Below, piece by piece: positions 1 to 8,367 of a stretch of DNA of 36,704 bases. Source of the DNA: Acidimicrobiales bacterium. GTDB taxonomy: Bacteria; Actinomycetota; Acidimicrobiia; Acidimicrobiales; AC-9. The position numbers were made by a program, and so were the translations under genes. The notes under the pieces are model-generated. The model saw only the letters and a program-made list of their open reading frames with translations. It was not told where the DNA came from and searched no databases. Position 1 is the first letter of the stretch; every line of letters begins with the position of its first letter. The stretch covers positions 1-36,704 of the forward strand of contig DATBBR010000015.1 of NCBI GenBank assembly GCA_036270875.1, read 5' to 3'.

Positions 1-702
1 CGTGCCGGGAGGCCCGACCATGAGTACACCCCGCGGCCCGACGGCGCCCGCCCGGGCGTAGCGGTCGGGGTGGGCGAGGAAGTCGACGACCTCGCTGACC
101 TCCTGCTTGGCCCCCTCGTAGCCGGCTACATCGCCGAAGCGGGTCGAAGGTCGCTCCTCGTCGTAGAGCTTGGCCCTCGAGCTGCCGACGCCCATGATCC
201 CCCCCGCCGCCCGGGCCGTGCGACGGCCCAGGAACAGGAACAGTCCGAGGAAGAGCACGAACGGCAGGAAGGAGAGGATCGTGGGCAGCACCGAGCTGCT
301 GGGGCCCACACCGGTGATGGTCACGCCGTGGGCTTGGAGAGTCGAGGCGAGCTGGTTGTTGCCGAGGGCCAGGGGGATCTGGGAGCTGTAGTGCTGCCCG
401 GCCTTCCCCTTCAACGTGCCGGTGACCTTGCCGTTGGGGTCGATGGTGGCCGTGGACACCTGATTGGCGTTGACCTTGTTGAGGAAGGTCGTGTAGTTCA
501 GGTTGGAGACCGGCGGGGCGCTCGCCATGCTCGGTATGAACAGCAGCCCGACGGTGGCGAGGATCCCGACCACGAGGAACCAGATCCGCCAGCGAGGGGG
601 CGGTGGTGGTGGCGCCGGCCGCTTCGGCGGGTCCGTCGGCGGGCCGGGCTTCGGTGGGTTGGAGTGATGCTGGCCGATCACGAAGAGTGTCCCCCTCGAC
701 AC
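1..702 (-). CDS. ftsH: ATP-dependent zinc metalloprotease FtsH, N-terminal part (gene runs off the left edge)
   Basis: Membrane-anchored AAA+ protease that degrades membrane and short-lived cytosolic proteins. The 234 codons present show a proline-rich cytosolic N-terminus, a first membrane segment at about residues 40-56, an extracytoplasmic domain with the NYTTFL stretch typical of FtsH, and a second membrane segment near 130-155. The AAA domain follows with FGDVAGYEGAK and ends at the Walker A motif GPPGT at the window edge; the rest of the AAA domain and the HEXXH protease domain lie outside. Two in-frame GTG starts have fair ribosome sites: 702 (GGAGG, 8 nt spacing) and 681 (AGGGGG, 9 nt). 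I chose 702, but 681 is nearly as likely. It is divergent from the GH13 gene. Family assignment is secure. Confidence 0.93.
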   Translation of the reverse strand, partial: MSRGTLFVIGQHHSNPPKPGPPTDPPKRPAPPPPPPRWRIWFLVVGILATVGLLFIPSMASAPPVSNLNYTTFLNKVNANQVSTATIDPNGKVTGTLKGKAGQHYSSQIPLALGNNQLASTLQAHGVTITGVGPSSSVLPTILSFLPFVLFLGLFLFLGRRTARAAGGIMGVGSSRAKLYDEERPSTRFGDVAGYEGAKQEVSEVVDFLAHPDRYARAGAVGPRGVLMVGPPGT

Positions 703-828
703 TGGTCGAACCTCCAACCTACTTCCCCAGAATCGCTCGCACCCCCCCGGGCTGGGCGTCAGTCCCCGTGGTGCTGACAGAGGCCCCCCGCCGGGGCGTG
801 GACGGTGGGCGTCAGGAAGGGTTGGGGC

Positions 829-834
829 TACGGT
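829..834 (+). promoter_or_regulatory. -10 hexamer TACGGT of the GH13 gene, leaderless type
   Basis: TACGGT ends 8 nt before the GTG at 843, so transcription would begin at or next to the start codon. There is no usable Shine-Dalgarno sequence before 843, which fits. The same arrangement recurs at many genes in this window. Confidence 0.5.
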
Positions 835-842
835 CGCCCACT

Positions 843-2420
843 GTGCTCGGCGACCGGCTCCACGGACTGCCCTGGTGGAAGTCCGCGGTCGTCTACCAGA
901 TCTACCCGCGGTCGTTTCAGGATTCCAACGGTGATGGTGTCGGTGACCTGGAGGGCATTCGCCGCCGCCTCGACCATCTGGCGTGGCTGGGCGTGGATGC
1001 GCTCTGGCTCTCCCCCTTCTTCCGCTCGCCGATGGCCGACTTCGGTTACGACGTGGCCGACCACTGCGACGTGGACCCGATGTTCGGGACGTTGGCCGAC
1101 TTCGACGACCTGGTCGCCCGGGCGCACGAGCTCGGCATCCGGGTGCTGATCGACTGGGTTCCCAACCACACCAGCGACCAGCACAGGTGGTTCGTCGATG
1201 CGCGCTCGGCGCGGTCGTCGCCGCGACGGGAGTGGTACGTCTGGCGGGACGGGCAGCCCGACCACCCGCCCAACAACTGGCGGGGCACCTTCATCGACGG
1301 ACCCGCGTGGACCTGGGACGAGGGCACCCGCCAGTGGTACCTCCACCTGTTCCTGCCTCAGCAGCCGGACCTCAACTGGGCGAACCCCGAGGTGGTCGAG
1401 GCCATGCACGGCGTGCTGCGGTTCTGGCTCGACCGGGGAGTCGACGGCTTCCGCGCCGACGCGATACATGCGGTGGGCAAGGACCCGCTCCTCCCGGACG
1501 CCGACGCCAAGTGGACCGGCATGCCCTGGTCTGCGCTCAACGACCACGCCGCCACCCATGACATCCTCCGCCAGCTGCGGCGGCTGATCGACTCCTATCC
1601 AGGCGAGCGACTGATGGTCGGTGAGGTCTTCCTGCTATCCACCGCGGCCGTGGCGCGCTACTACGGTGAAGGCGACGAGCTCCAGCTGGCCTTCAACTTT
1701 CCTCCGCTCTTCGCCCCCTGGGAAGCAGGGGCGTGGCGCCACCGCATCGACCGAGTGGTCGAGGAGCTCGATCCCAGGGGGGCGTGGCCCACCTGGGTGT
1801 TGTCGAACCACGACAATCCACGGCACCGAACGCGCTACGGCGGCTCGGAGGGCCGCGCCCGCGCCGCCGCCGTGCTGCTGCTCACGCTGCGGGGCACGCC
1901 CTTCATGTACGCCGGCGAGGAGCTCGGACTCGACAACGCCGACATCCCCGCTGAGGCCCAGCTCGATCCAGGAGGGCGCGACGGCTCCCGAGCACCGATG
2001 CCCTGGGACTCTTCACCCGACCACGGGTGGCGCTTCGATGGTCAACGCCCGGGGGCAGCTCCGTGGTTGCCATGGCCGCCGGAGGCCGAGCTCCGGAACG
2101 TGGCCGCCCTCAAGGACGACCCGACCTCCATCCTCCACCTCTACCGCCACCTCCTGGCCGCCCGGCGACGGTCGCCCGCCCTGTCCACCGGGTCATGGTC
2201 GCCCCTCCCGAGCCCGCCTGACGTGCTTGCCTACGAGCGAGCGGCGGCAGGCGACCGCCGTGTGGTTGTCGTCAACTTCGCCGATCACGAGGCTGCGGTC
2301 CCCGTGCAAGGTGGCGCCTGGCGGGTCGAGGTGTCCTCCGACGGCCCGGTCGACTTGGAGCCGTACGCCGGCGTCGTCCACGGACCGGGCGCCGTTGTCC
2401 TGACCGAGGCGCCTTCCTGA
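843..2420 (+). CDS. GH13 alpha-glucosidase / oligo-1,6-glucosidase
   Basis: Cytosolic glycoside hydrolase that releases glucose from the non-reducing end of short alpha-glucans or isomalto-oligosaccharides. The N-terminus WWKSAVVYQIYPRSF and NGDGVGDLEGI are diagnostic of GH13 alpha-glucosidases. With the GTG start at 843 (525 residues, normal for the family) the catalytic residues are nucleophile D206 in GFRADA, acid/base E261 in MVGEVF and D324 in SNHDNPR. The C-terminal beta domain follows. The frame stays open upstream to ATG 603, but that extension reads over ftsH and its promoter, has no family similarity, and the leaderless -10 box supports 843. No signal peptide. The gene stands alone, convergent with rnd. 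Substrate chain length cannot be told from sequence. Confidence 0.88.
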   Translation: MLGDRLHGLPWWKSAVVYQIYPRSFQDSNGDGVGDLEGIRRRLDHLAWLGVDALWLSPFFRSPMADFGYDVADHCDVDPMFGTLADFDDLVARAHELGIRVLIDWVPNHTSDQHRWFVDARSARSSPRREWYVWRDGQPDHPPNNWRGTFIDGPAWTWDEGTRQWYLHLFLPQQPDLNWANPEVVEAMHGVLRFWLDRGVDGFRADAIHAVGKDPLLPDADAKWTGMPWSALNDHAATHDILRQLRRLIDSYPGERLMVGEVFLLSTAAVARYYGEGDELQLAFNFPPLFAPWEAGAWRHRIDRVVEELDPRGAWPTWVLSNHDNPRHRTRYGGSEGRARAAAVLLLTLRGTPFMYAGEELGLDNADIPAEAQLDPGGRDGSRAPMPWDSSPDHGWRFDGQRPGAAPWLPWPPEAELRNVAALKDDPTSILHLYRHLLAARRRSPALSTGSWSPLPSPPDVLAYERAAAGDRRVVVVNFADHEAAVPVQGGAWRVEVSSDGPVDLEPYAGVVHGPGAVVLTEAPS

Positions 2421-2433
2421 CGGCGCCCGCTGC

Positions 2434-3564
2434 TCAAACCGCGATGGGCCGGTGCGAGCGGGCCTCCAGGACCAGCTCGCCCCGGCCGCCGACCGCAAGC
2501 GCCCCCTCCCCCGCCAGCAGCTGGCGAAGCGGCTCGCCCACGAGCGTCCGGCGCCACCCGCTGGCCAGACGGGACTCGCCAGCACCCCGCAGCAGCGCGT
2601 GCAGGTCGGCCCGGGTGGCAAGAAGGGGAGCGTCGATCCGCAGCTCGCTCGCCCGCTGGGCCAGCCAGGCCCCGGCCAGCGTCGCAACTGGACGCAGGCG
2701 GCGCTCGACCTGATCGGTCGGTGGCTGCCGGAGGGCGTCGTCACCGAGCTCCAGCCCGGCCCGCACGGCGTCGAGCAGCCCCGCCGCGTCCGCCGCCTTG
2801 GCCCGGCGCCCGTCGAGCCCCCGGACACCTGCCACCTCGGCCGTGGTGGTTGGCGGCCGCTGGGCGATGGCAACCACCGCCAGATCGGGGAGGATGAACC
2901 GCGAAGGTCGATCGGTCGCCGCGGCGCGGCGCTCCCGCCAGGCGCCCACCGTCTGGGCCACGGCTCGTGACTTGCCCCTGAGCTGGCGGGCCTCCTTCAG
3001 TCGCCACCATGCCTCGTCCGGCTCGACCCGCCGGCTGGGGCGGGACAGAAGGATCTCGCACTCTCCCTCGGCCCAGCTCAGCCGGTCGAGGCGGTCGAGC
3101 TCGACTACCAGCGCTCGGTGCAGTTCGAGCAAGTGCGCGGCGTCGGACGCTGCGTAGTGGCGTTGCTCGGCGCTGAGGGGGCGTCGAGTCCAGTCGGTGA
3201 GGCGATCCCCCTTCGCCAACCGGTGGCCGAGAAGGTGCTCGACCAATGTCGTCAGCGACGGAGCCGAGAGGCCGAGGAAGCCAGCCGCCAGCTGGGTGTC
3301 GAACAGTCGGCGGGGCTTCGTCCCGCACGCCAGCTCGAGCACTTCGAGATCCTGGTCGGCGGCGTGGGCCACGGCGAGCCCTGGTCCGTCCAGCACCCGG
3401 CGCAACCCGGCGAGGTCGACGCGGTACGGATCGACCAGGGCGACTCCCCCGGGCCAGACCAGCTGGACCAGGGCCAGGTGCGGGAAGTAGGAGCGCTCGC
3501 GGTGGAACTCGGTGTCGAAGCCGTACACCGAGGCGGCCTCGATCTCGGCCACCAGCTCGTCCAT
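2434..3564 (-). CDS. rnd: Ribonuclease D
   Basis: 3'-5' exoribonuclease that trims tRNA and other structured RNA ends. The DEDDy exonuclease motifs are visible: FDTEFHRER (Exo I), AHAADQDLEVL (Exo II) and HYAASDAAHLL (Exo III with Tyr and Asp). The FDTQLAAGFLGL and LTDWTRRPL stretches are typical of RNase D. HRDC-type helices make up the C-terminal half. ATG 3564 is the only standard start available, but it has no ribosome site and drops the ..SWVD.. strand that homologues usually have. The open frame extends upstream to a TGA near 3630 without ATG, GTG or TTG. A CTG at 3609, overlapping the stop of the preceding small ORF, or a CTG at 3600 is probably the true start. Confidence 0.9.
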   Translation of the reverse strand: MDELVAEIEAASVYGFDTEFHRERSYFPHLALVQLVWPGGVALVDPYRVDLAGLRRVLDGPGLAVAHAADQDLEVLELACGTKPRRLFDTQLAAGFLGLSAPSLTTLVEHLLGHRLAKGDRLTDWTRRPLSAEQRHYAASDAAHLLELHRALVVELDRLDRLSWAEGECEILLSRPSRRVEPDEAWWRLKEARQLRGKSRAVAQTVGAWRERRAAATDRPSRFILPDLAVVAIAQRPPTTTAEVAGVRGLDGRRAKAADAAGLLDAVRAGLELGDDALRQPPTDQVERRLRPVATLAGAWLAQRASELRIDAPLLATRADLHALLRGAGESRLASGWRRTLVGEPLRQLLAGEGALAVGGRGELVLEARSHRPIAV

Positions 3565-3605
3565 GGCGGGCTGAGCGTCGACCCAGCTCGGTTCGGCCAG
3601 ATCGC

Positions 3606-3698
3606 TCAGCCCTTCACGAAACCGGTGTCGTCACCGGTGACCTCGTCCAGCATCGACCCGAAGCCCCAGACGTCGTTGTCGAGCCGATGTCGGGTCAT
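3606..3698 (-). CDS. Possible 30-residue small protein upstream of rnd
   Basis: ATG at 3698 opens a 30-codon frame ending in TGA at 3606. The peptide contains DNDVWGFGSMLDEVTGDD and ends in GFVKG. About 26 of 30 third positions are G or C, as in neighbouring genes. Its stop overlaps a CTG in the rnd frame (CTGA), so it could couple rnd translation. A TACGGT hexamer lies 13 nt upstream. I recognise no family. It may be a real small protein, a leader peptide, or the N-terminus of RNase D displaced by a frameshift. Confidence 0.4.
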   Translation of the reverse strand: MTRHRLDNDVWGFGSMLDEVTGDDTGFVKG

Positions 3699-3758
3699 CG
3701 CGTCCGACGCTACCGTACGGCAGGCTGCACCGGCCGAACCTGCAGGGGCCGAGCGCGG

Positions 3759-4316
3759 TCAACCGCCGTAGCTCATGCGGGTGTCCTCCATTCGCAGCGG
3801 CAGGGAGCTCTCGTCCCCCTGAAAGCGGGCCTCCACGACCTCGCCCACGAAGAGGATGTGGTCTCCCACCGGCACTCGCTCGCGCACCTCGCAGTCCAGG
3901 TAGGCCAGGGCCTGGTCGAGAATCGGCGCACCGGTCGTGGCCTCATGGAAGGCGAAGCCGTTGAGCGTCCCGGCCTCCTCGTCAGACTCGACCGGCTTGA
4001 CGAACTTGCGCACGATGGCGCGGTCGTCGCGGTCGACGATCGAGAGACTGAACGCGCCGCCATCGTCGACCAGGGTGGCGGTGAGGGCCTCCTTCTCGAC
4101 GCTCACGGCCACCAGCTTGGGATCGAAGGCGACCTGGGTGACCCAGTTGGCGGTCATGAGGTTGCGGCGCCCGTCGGCTCGACTCCCGATGACGTAGAGC
4201 CCGCTGGGCATCGTCCACAGCACACGCCGGCGCAGCTTGTCGTACTCCTCGGGATCAGCCCCCGGTGGAAAGGGGCCGATCAACCCGCTCGTAGCTCCGG
4301 CCATGGTCTCGAACAT
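3759..4316 (-). CDS. Flavin reductase-like domain protein (FMN-binding split barrel)
   Basis: The 185-residue protein has the fold of flavin reductases and flavin-dependent monooxygenase partners (DIM6/NTAB type). Visible marks are RRVLWTMPSGLYVIGSR, NLMTANWVTQVAFDPKLVAVSV, the FSLSIV strand, and the C-terminal DHILFVGEVVEA typical of the family. It probably binds FMN and passes electrons from NAD(P)H, or acts as a haem or flavin binding relative; the substrate is unknown. The frame is open further upstream to 4496, but that part overlaps the lipoprotein gene and is arginine-rich shadow sequence. ATG 4316 lacks a ribosome site, and a second ATG lies four codons in. It follows the lipoprotein gene by 67 bp on the same strand. 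Confidence 0.8.
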   Translation of the reverse strand: MFETMAGATSGLIGPFPPGADPEEYDKLRRRVLWTMPSGLYVIGSRADGRRNLMTANWVTQVAFDPKLVAVSVEKEALTATLVDDGGAFSLSIVDRDDRAIVRKFVKPVESDEEAGTLNGFAFHEATTGAPILDQALAYLDCEVRERVPVGDHILFVGEVVEARFQGDESSLPLRMEDTRMSYGG

Positions 4317-4383
4317 AGCGCCGGATGACGGCCGGCCATTGCGACAGGAGCGAGGCGTGGTCTGACCACCACGCCGCGCTCGC

Positions 4384-4848
4384 TCAGGAGTGGGCGAACG
4401 TCGTCGCCCGGGCGCGTGCCGCCTGCAGGGCCCGCTGCGCGGCGTCGGCCTGACTGATGACGGCGGCCAGACCCGCCGCCCGGTTGGACCCAGCACCCTT
4501 GTCCAGGTAGTGGTTGGCGAGCTGGTATGCGGTCTGGTACGCCGTGTTCAGCTGGTCCGTCAGGCTCTGATCGGGACTCGGGAGCTGGGCGTGAGCGATG
4601 GTGGCGTCGTCCTGGAGCTGAACGCTGACCGCTTGCAGGCCGCCAAGGTCACCGGCCTGGGCGGTCTTCGTGACCTGGTCGAGCTCGGAGCCGATCTTGG
4701 CGCTCGAGGCCGTGAGGCCCACTCCCTGCGACCATCCGTTGACCCGCTGCGACAACGTGCCCGAGACGTCGGGCCCCGACGAGCAGGCGGTCACCAGCAT
4801 CGAGGCGACGACCAGAGCGGCCGCGGCGGTCATCCTCTGCTGCTTCAT
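4384..4848 (-). CDS. Small predicted lipoprotein, co-translated with putA
   Basis: A 154-residue protein with a lipoprotein signal: positive MKQQR start, hydrophobic core, and lipobox LVTAC with the lipidated cysteine at residue 22. The mature part is Gln/Ala-rich and looks entirely helical, with no cysteine pairs and no recognisable enzyme motif. The ATG overlaps the putA stop by 4 nt (ATGA), so the two are translationally coupled. The function is unknown; surface placement and coupling suggest, without proof, a role linked to proline use or envelope sensing. Confidence 0.75.
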   Translation of the reverse strand: MKQQRMTAAAALVVASMLVTACSSGPDVSGTLSQRVNGWSQGVGLTASSAKIGSELDQVTKTAQAGDLGGLQAVSVQLQDDATIAHAQLPSPDQSLTDQLNTAYQTAYQLANHYLDKGAGSNRAAGLAAVISQADAAQRALQAARARATTFAHS

Positions 4849-7800
4849 GCTCCGCCCGGTCCGTCCGGCGCGAAGCCCCGGCGCAGCGTGTTCTCCGTGA
4901 CCACCCTGGGATCGACGAACTGCAGCAGGTAGTCGGGGCCGCCCGACTTGGAGCCCACGCCCGACAACCCGTGGCCACCGAAGGGCTGGCGGCCGACCAC
5001 CGCGCCCGTGATCCCCCGGTTGACGTAGACGTTGCCCGCCTGCAGCTCGTTCGACGCCAAGGCAATGTGCGCAGGGGAGCGGGAGAAGACGCCGGCGGTC
5101 AGCGCGTAGTCGGTGTTGTTGGCCAGCGCCACGGCGTCAGCGAAGGAGGCGGCCCGCAGCACAGCCAGCACCGGGCCGAAGATCTCGTCTGTGGCCAGCG
5201 GCGCGTCAGGTGCGACGTCGGCGACAACCACGGGACCGGCGAAGTAGCCCGACGGGGGCAGGTCCGTTCGCGACAGCACGACCCGGCCCTGGGTGTGCGC
5301 CGCCGCGGTATAGGTGTGCACGCGGGCGTGGGCGTCGGCGTCGATGAGCGGCCCGACCTCGGTCGCCATGTGGCGCGGATGGCCGATCGACAGCTCGAGC
5401 GCGGCACCGCTCAGCCTCGTGACCACCTCGTCGAACACGGGCTCCAGCACGATCAGGCGCGAGGCTGCCGAGCACTTCTGCCCGGCGTAGGAGAACGCCG
5501 AGTGCACCACGGCGGGAATGGCCTGGTCCAGATCGGCGTCGGCGTCGACCACGATGGCGTTCTTGCCGCCCATCTCGGCGACAACCCGCTTGACCTGGCG
5601 CTGGCCGGGACGGTGCGCGGCGGCGGCGGCGTTCACCTCCAGTCCTACCGCCTTCGAGCCGGTGAAAACGACGAAGCTCACCCCCGGGTGGGCGACCAGG
5701 TGCGCCCCGACCACCTCGCCGACCCCGGGCAGGAAGCCAACCACCCCTGGTGGCAGGCCGGCCGCAGCCAGGCCTTCGATCAGCATGGAGGCGACGGCGG
5801 GGGCCTGTTCCGCCGGCTTCAGGATGACGGCGTTGCCGGTCACCAGGGCAGCGGTCACCATCCCAGTGGGGATGGCGAGGGGGAAGTTCCACGGTGCGAT
5901 GACGACACCCACGCCCCGGGACTGGTAGGTGAGGCGATTGGTCTCCCCCGGTGGTGAGTCGACGGCGCCGCCGAGGTCCAGGCGCAGCATCTCCCTGCCG
6001 TAGTACTCGCAGAAATCGATGGCTTCGCACACGTCGGCGTCGGCCTCGGCCCAGGGCTTTCCCGCCTCGAAGATCTCGAGGGCGGTCAGGTCGGTCCGGC
6101 GGGCGCGCATCCATTCCGCCAAACGGAAGAGGACCGCCGCCCGCTCGCGCGCCGGCGTCCGCCTCCACTGCTCCCAGGCCCGGGTTGCCACCTCGACAGC
6201 CCGATCTGCTTCGTCCGGCCCGCAGGACGCCGAGGTCGCCACCACGGTGTCGGGCGCCGCGGGATCGACGGAGACGATCGTCGATCCGGTGTGGATCTTC
6301 TCGCCGCCGATCACCGCCGGTGCGTCGAGGCCGCGTCCTCCACGCTCGAGGGAGCTCCCCGTGCGTTCCACGACCGCGGCGAACTCCCAACGAACGCCGG
6401 CACGCCGCCACTCGGCCACCGGCTCGTGATGGTACGGGCCCGACCGGCTCGGATCGGTGGCGGGACGACTGGCGGGACGCGTGGGACCAGGGAGCTCGCC
6501 CGCCTGCGGCGCGACCAAGAGGTCGTCGAGACTGCGGTGCTGCGCGAACTGACGACGCACGAAGCTTTCGTTCGACGTGTTCTCGAGGAGACGCCGGACG
6601 AGGTAGGACATGCCCGGAACCAGCTCGCCCATGGGGGCGTACACGCGCAGGCGCAGCCCGAGACGGCGGATGGCAGCGTGCACCGGCTCGGCCATGCCGT
6701 ACAGCATCTGGAGCTCGTAGCCGGAGTCGGGGATGCCGAGCCGGCGCGCGTAGGCGATGGCATAGGCGAGCGACCGCAGGTTGTGCGAGCCGAAGGCGGC
6801 CCTCACCTGCCCATGGTGATCGTGCAGCAGTCGGGCGCAGCGCTCGTAGTTGGCGTCGGTCTGCGCCTTGTCCTCGAACACCGGGACCGGCCAGCCCTCG
6901 GCTCGGGCCCGCACGGTCTCCGCGTCCCAATACGCCCCCTTCACCAGCCGCACACCGAGGGGTCGGGCGCCAGGGACCGTGGCGGCGCGCCGAGTCGACC
7001 ACGCAACGAGGTCGGCGAGATCGGCGGCGGCGTCCTTCAGGTAGGCCTGCACGACAACCCCCGCGTGCAGGGGGGCCAGGTCCGGCTCCTCGAGCAGGCT
7101 GCGGAACAGCTCGAAGGTGAGCTGCTTGGCGTCGTAGTCCTCGGTGTCCAGCCACACGAACGCACCGCGGTCGACGGCGAGCTTGAGCAGGGGGCGCAGG
7201 CGGTCGGCGGCTCGGGCAACGGCCTCGGCGCCGGTGAGCGGTGCGAACCTCGGCGCCAGGGCGGTGGGCTTGATGCTGACGCTGACGCGAGGCAGCGGTC
7301 CTAGGTCGTCCCGCTCCAGGTGATCGTCCGGCGCCCAGCCGGTACTGGCATCCAGCAACACCCGCAGGACCTCATCCACGCGCACCGCATACCGGTCGGC
7401 CTCGGCGCCGGTGAGCGTCTTCTCGCCCAACAGGTCAATGGTGAAGGCCGTCCCCCCGCGCCACAGGCGCTCGAGCCGGCCGGCCACCTCGGCCGGAGTG
7501 GCCCCCACGATGAACTGCTGGGCCATGCGGGCGATGTTGCGACGGGCGACCGCGGCCGACAGCCGCTCGCCGCGCGGCAGATGCTCGGCCACGCCGACGC
7601 CCAGATCGAGCAGCCGGGGGGCATCGGCCCCGGCGAAATACTCATGGAGATGCCGAAGCGCGTCGGCGTCACCGGTCGTTGCAGGGAACACGTCGACCAG
7701 GCGGAACAGCTGGGTCTTGAACGACGGGTTGGCCATGGCCCAGGCGAGCATGCGCTCGCTCCACCATGACAGCCGGTAGACCCGGGCCCGCTCACCAGAG

Positions 7801-7859
7801 CCGAGCTCGGCGATGCACCGAGCCAGGTCGGTGACTTCCGCCTCGAGCGGTGGGGCCAC
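4845..7859 (-). CDS. putA: Bifunctional proline dehydrogenase / L-glutamate gamma-semialdehyde dehydrogenase (PutA)
   Basis: Oxidises proline to glutamate in two steps, FAD-dependent then NAD-dependent. With GTG 7859 (1004 residues) the N-terminal half is a PRODH barrel: VSIKPTAL, FVWLDTEDYDAKQLT, VRLVKGAYWDAE and the YELQMLYGM segment. The C-terminal half is an aldehyde dehydrogenase with VIAPWNFPLAIP, VFTGSKAVG, general base E762 in AEMGGKN, catalytic C796 in GQKCSAAS, and EIFGPVLAV. There is no N-terminal ribbon-helix-helix DNA-binding domain, so it is not an autoregulating PutA. TTG 7868 is also in frame, but a TACCTT hexamer exactly 7 nt before GTG 7859 argues for a leaderless start there. 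The lipoprotein gene follows with a 4-nt overlap. Confidence 0.93.
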   Translation of the reverse strand: MAPPLEAEVTDLARCIAELGSGERARVYRLSWWSERMLAWAMANPSFKTQLFRLVDVFPATTGDADALRHLHEYFAGADAPRLLDLGVGVAEHLPRGERLSAAVARRNIARMAQQFIVGATPAEVAGRLERLWRGGTAFTIDLLGEKTLTGAEADRYAVRVDEVLRVLLDASTGWAPDDHLERDDLGPLPRVSVSIKPTALAPRFAPLTGAEAVARAADRLRPLLKLAVDRGAFVWLDTEDYDAKQLTFELFRSLLEEPDLAPLHAGVVVQAYLKDAAADLADLVAWSTRRAATVPGARPLGVRLVKGAYWDAETVRARAEGWPVPVFEDKAQTDANYERCARLLHDHHGQVRAAFGSHNLRSLAYAIAYARRLGIPDSGYELQMLYGMAEPVHAAIRRLGLRLRVYAPMGELVPGMSYLVRRLLENTSNESFVRRQFAQHRSLDDLLVAPQAGELPGPTRPASRPATDPSRSGPYHHEPVAEWRRAGVRWEFAAVVERTGSSLERGGRGLDAPAVIGGEKIHTGSTIVSVDPAAPDTVVATSASCGPDEADRAVEVATRAWEQWRRTPARERAAVLFRLAEWMRARRTDLTALEIFEAGKPWAEADADVCEAIDFCEYYGREMLRLDLGGAVDSPPGETNRLTYQSRGVGVVIAPWNFPLAIPTGMVTAALVTGNAVILKPAEQAPAVASMLIEGLAAAGLPPGVVGFLPGVGEVVGAHLVAHPGVSFVVFTGSKAVGLEVNAAAAAHRPGQRQVKRVVAEMGGKNAIVVDADADLDQAIPAVVHSAFSYAGQKCSAASRLIVLEPVFDEVVTRLSGAALELSIGHPRHMATEVGPLIDADAHARVHTYTAAAHTQGRVVLSRTDLPPSGYFAGPVVVADVAPDAPLATDEIFGPVLAVLRAASFADAVALANNTDYALTAGVFSRSPAHIALASNELQAGNVYVNRGITGAVVGRQPFGGHGLSGVGSKSGGPDYLLQFVDPRVVTENTLRRGFAPDGPGGA

Positions 7860-7866
7860 AACGGCC

Positions 7867-7872
7867 AAGGTA
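7867..7872 (-). promoter_or_regulatory. -10 hexamer TACCTT of putA, leaderless type
   Basis: TACCTT on the minus strand is followed by 7 nt and then the GTG at 7859. This spacing puts the transcript start at the start codon and selects GTG 7859 over TTG 7868, which lies inside the hexamer region. Confidence 0.5.
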
Positions 7873-7889
7873 CCCGGCTGGTACTGAGA

Positions 7890-8336
7890 TCAGCCGTCAG
7901 GCGCGGCCTGGCGCCATCCCGGGTCGAGCTGACGGAGAAACTGGCGACAGCGCTCCGCCTCGTCGGTCTCACCAATGGCGCCAGCGACACGAGCGAGCCC
8001 GTCCAGGCACCGTAGGAATCCTCGGTTCGGCTCGTGGGACGAGCGCACGTAGCCCGACCCCCGCCAACCGGCGGCCCGCAGCGCATCCAGCCCGCGGTGG
8101 TAGCCGACCCGAAAGTAGGCGTAGGCCTCGACGTCGTCCCGGGCCAGGTCGCCCAGTGACGCCCAGGCCTCGAGGAAGCGGGGGAAGGCGGCGGCGACCT
8201 TGGCCACGGCCGCTCGCCGCTCGCCGCTCACAACCTGAAGCGCGGCGCGCAGCTGCTCGCGAGCAGGAGCCGGGGCCAGAGGCAGCTCGGTCTCGGGCGG
8301 GCTGCCCGACAGCGATATGGGGGAGTCGTCGGCCAC
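7890..8336 (-). CDS. DUF3151 family protein
   Basis: Conserved actinobacterial protein of unknown function. The family signature is plain: VEAYAYFRVGYHRGLDALRAAGW, SSHEPNRGFLRCL, and GAIGETDEAERCRQFL. The helical repeats resemble TPR-like hairpins, which is inference. The frame is open to 8438, but that overlaps the HIT gene. GTG 8336 gives 148 residues beginning a few positions before the PPETELPL segment where relatives start, so I prefer it; GTGs at 8351, 8372 and 8375 are alternatives. None has a clear ribosome site. It is divergent from the HIT gene and lies 30 bp upstream of putA on the same strand. Confidence 0.82.
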   Translation of the reverse strand: MADDSPISLSGSPPETELPLAPAPAREQLRAALQVVSGERRAAVAKVAAAFPRFLEAWASLGDLARDDVEAYAYFRVGYHRGLDALRAAGWRGSGYVRSSHEPNRGFLRCLDGLARVAGAIGETDEAERCRQFLRQLDPGWRQAAPDG

Positions 8337-8352
8337 GTCGAATCGTCGCACA

Positions 8353-8358
8353 TAGGCT
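8353..8358 (+). promoter_or_regulatory. -10-like hexamer TAGGCT of the HIT gene
   Basis: TAGGCT lies 9 nt before ATG 8368. An identical 11-mer, ACATAGGCTCG, precedes the gene at 10918, where the gap is 7 nt. Neither gene has a good ribosome site. Confidence 0.4.
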
Positions 8359-8367
8359 CGCCCGCCG

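Noticed and set aside
3246-4328. 360-codon plus-strand frame
   Set aside because: Antisense shadow of rnd and the flavin reductase gene, arginine-rich without domains.
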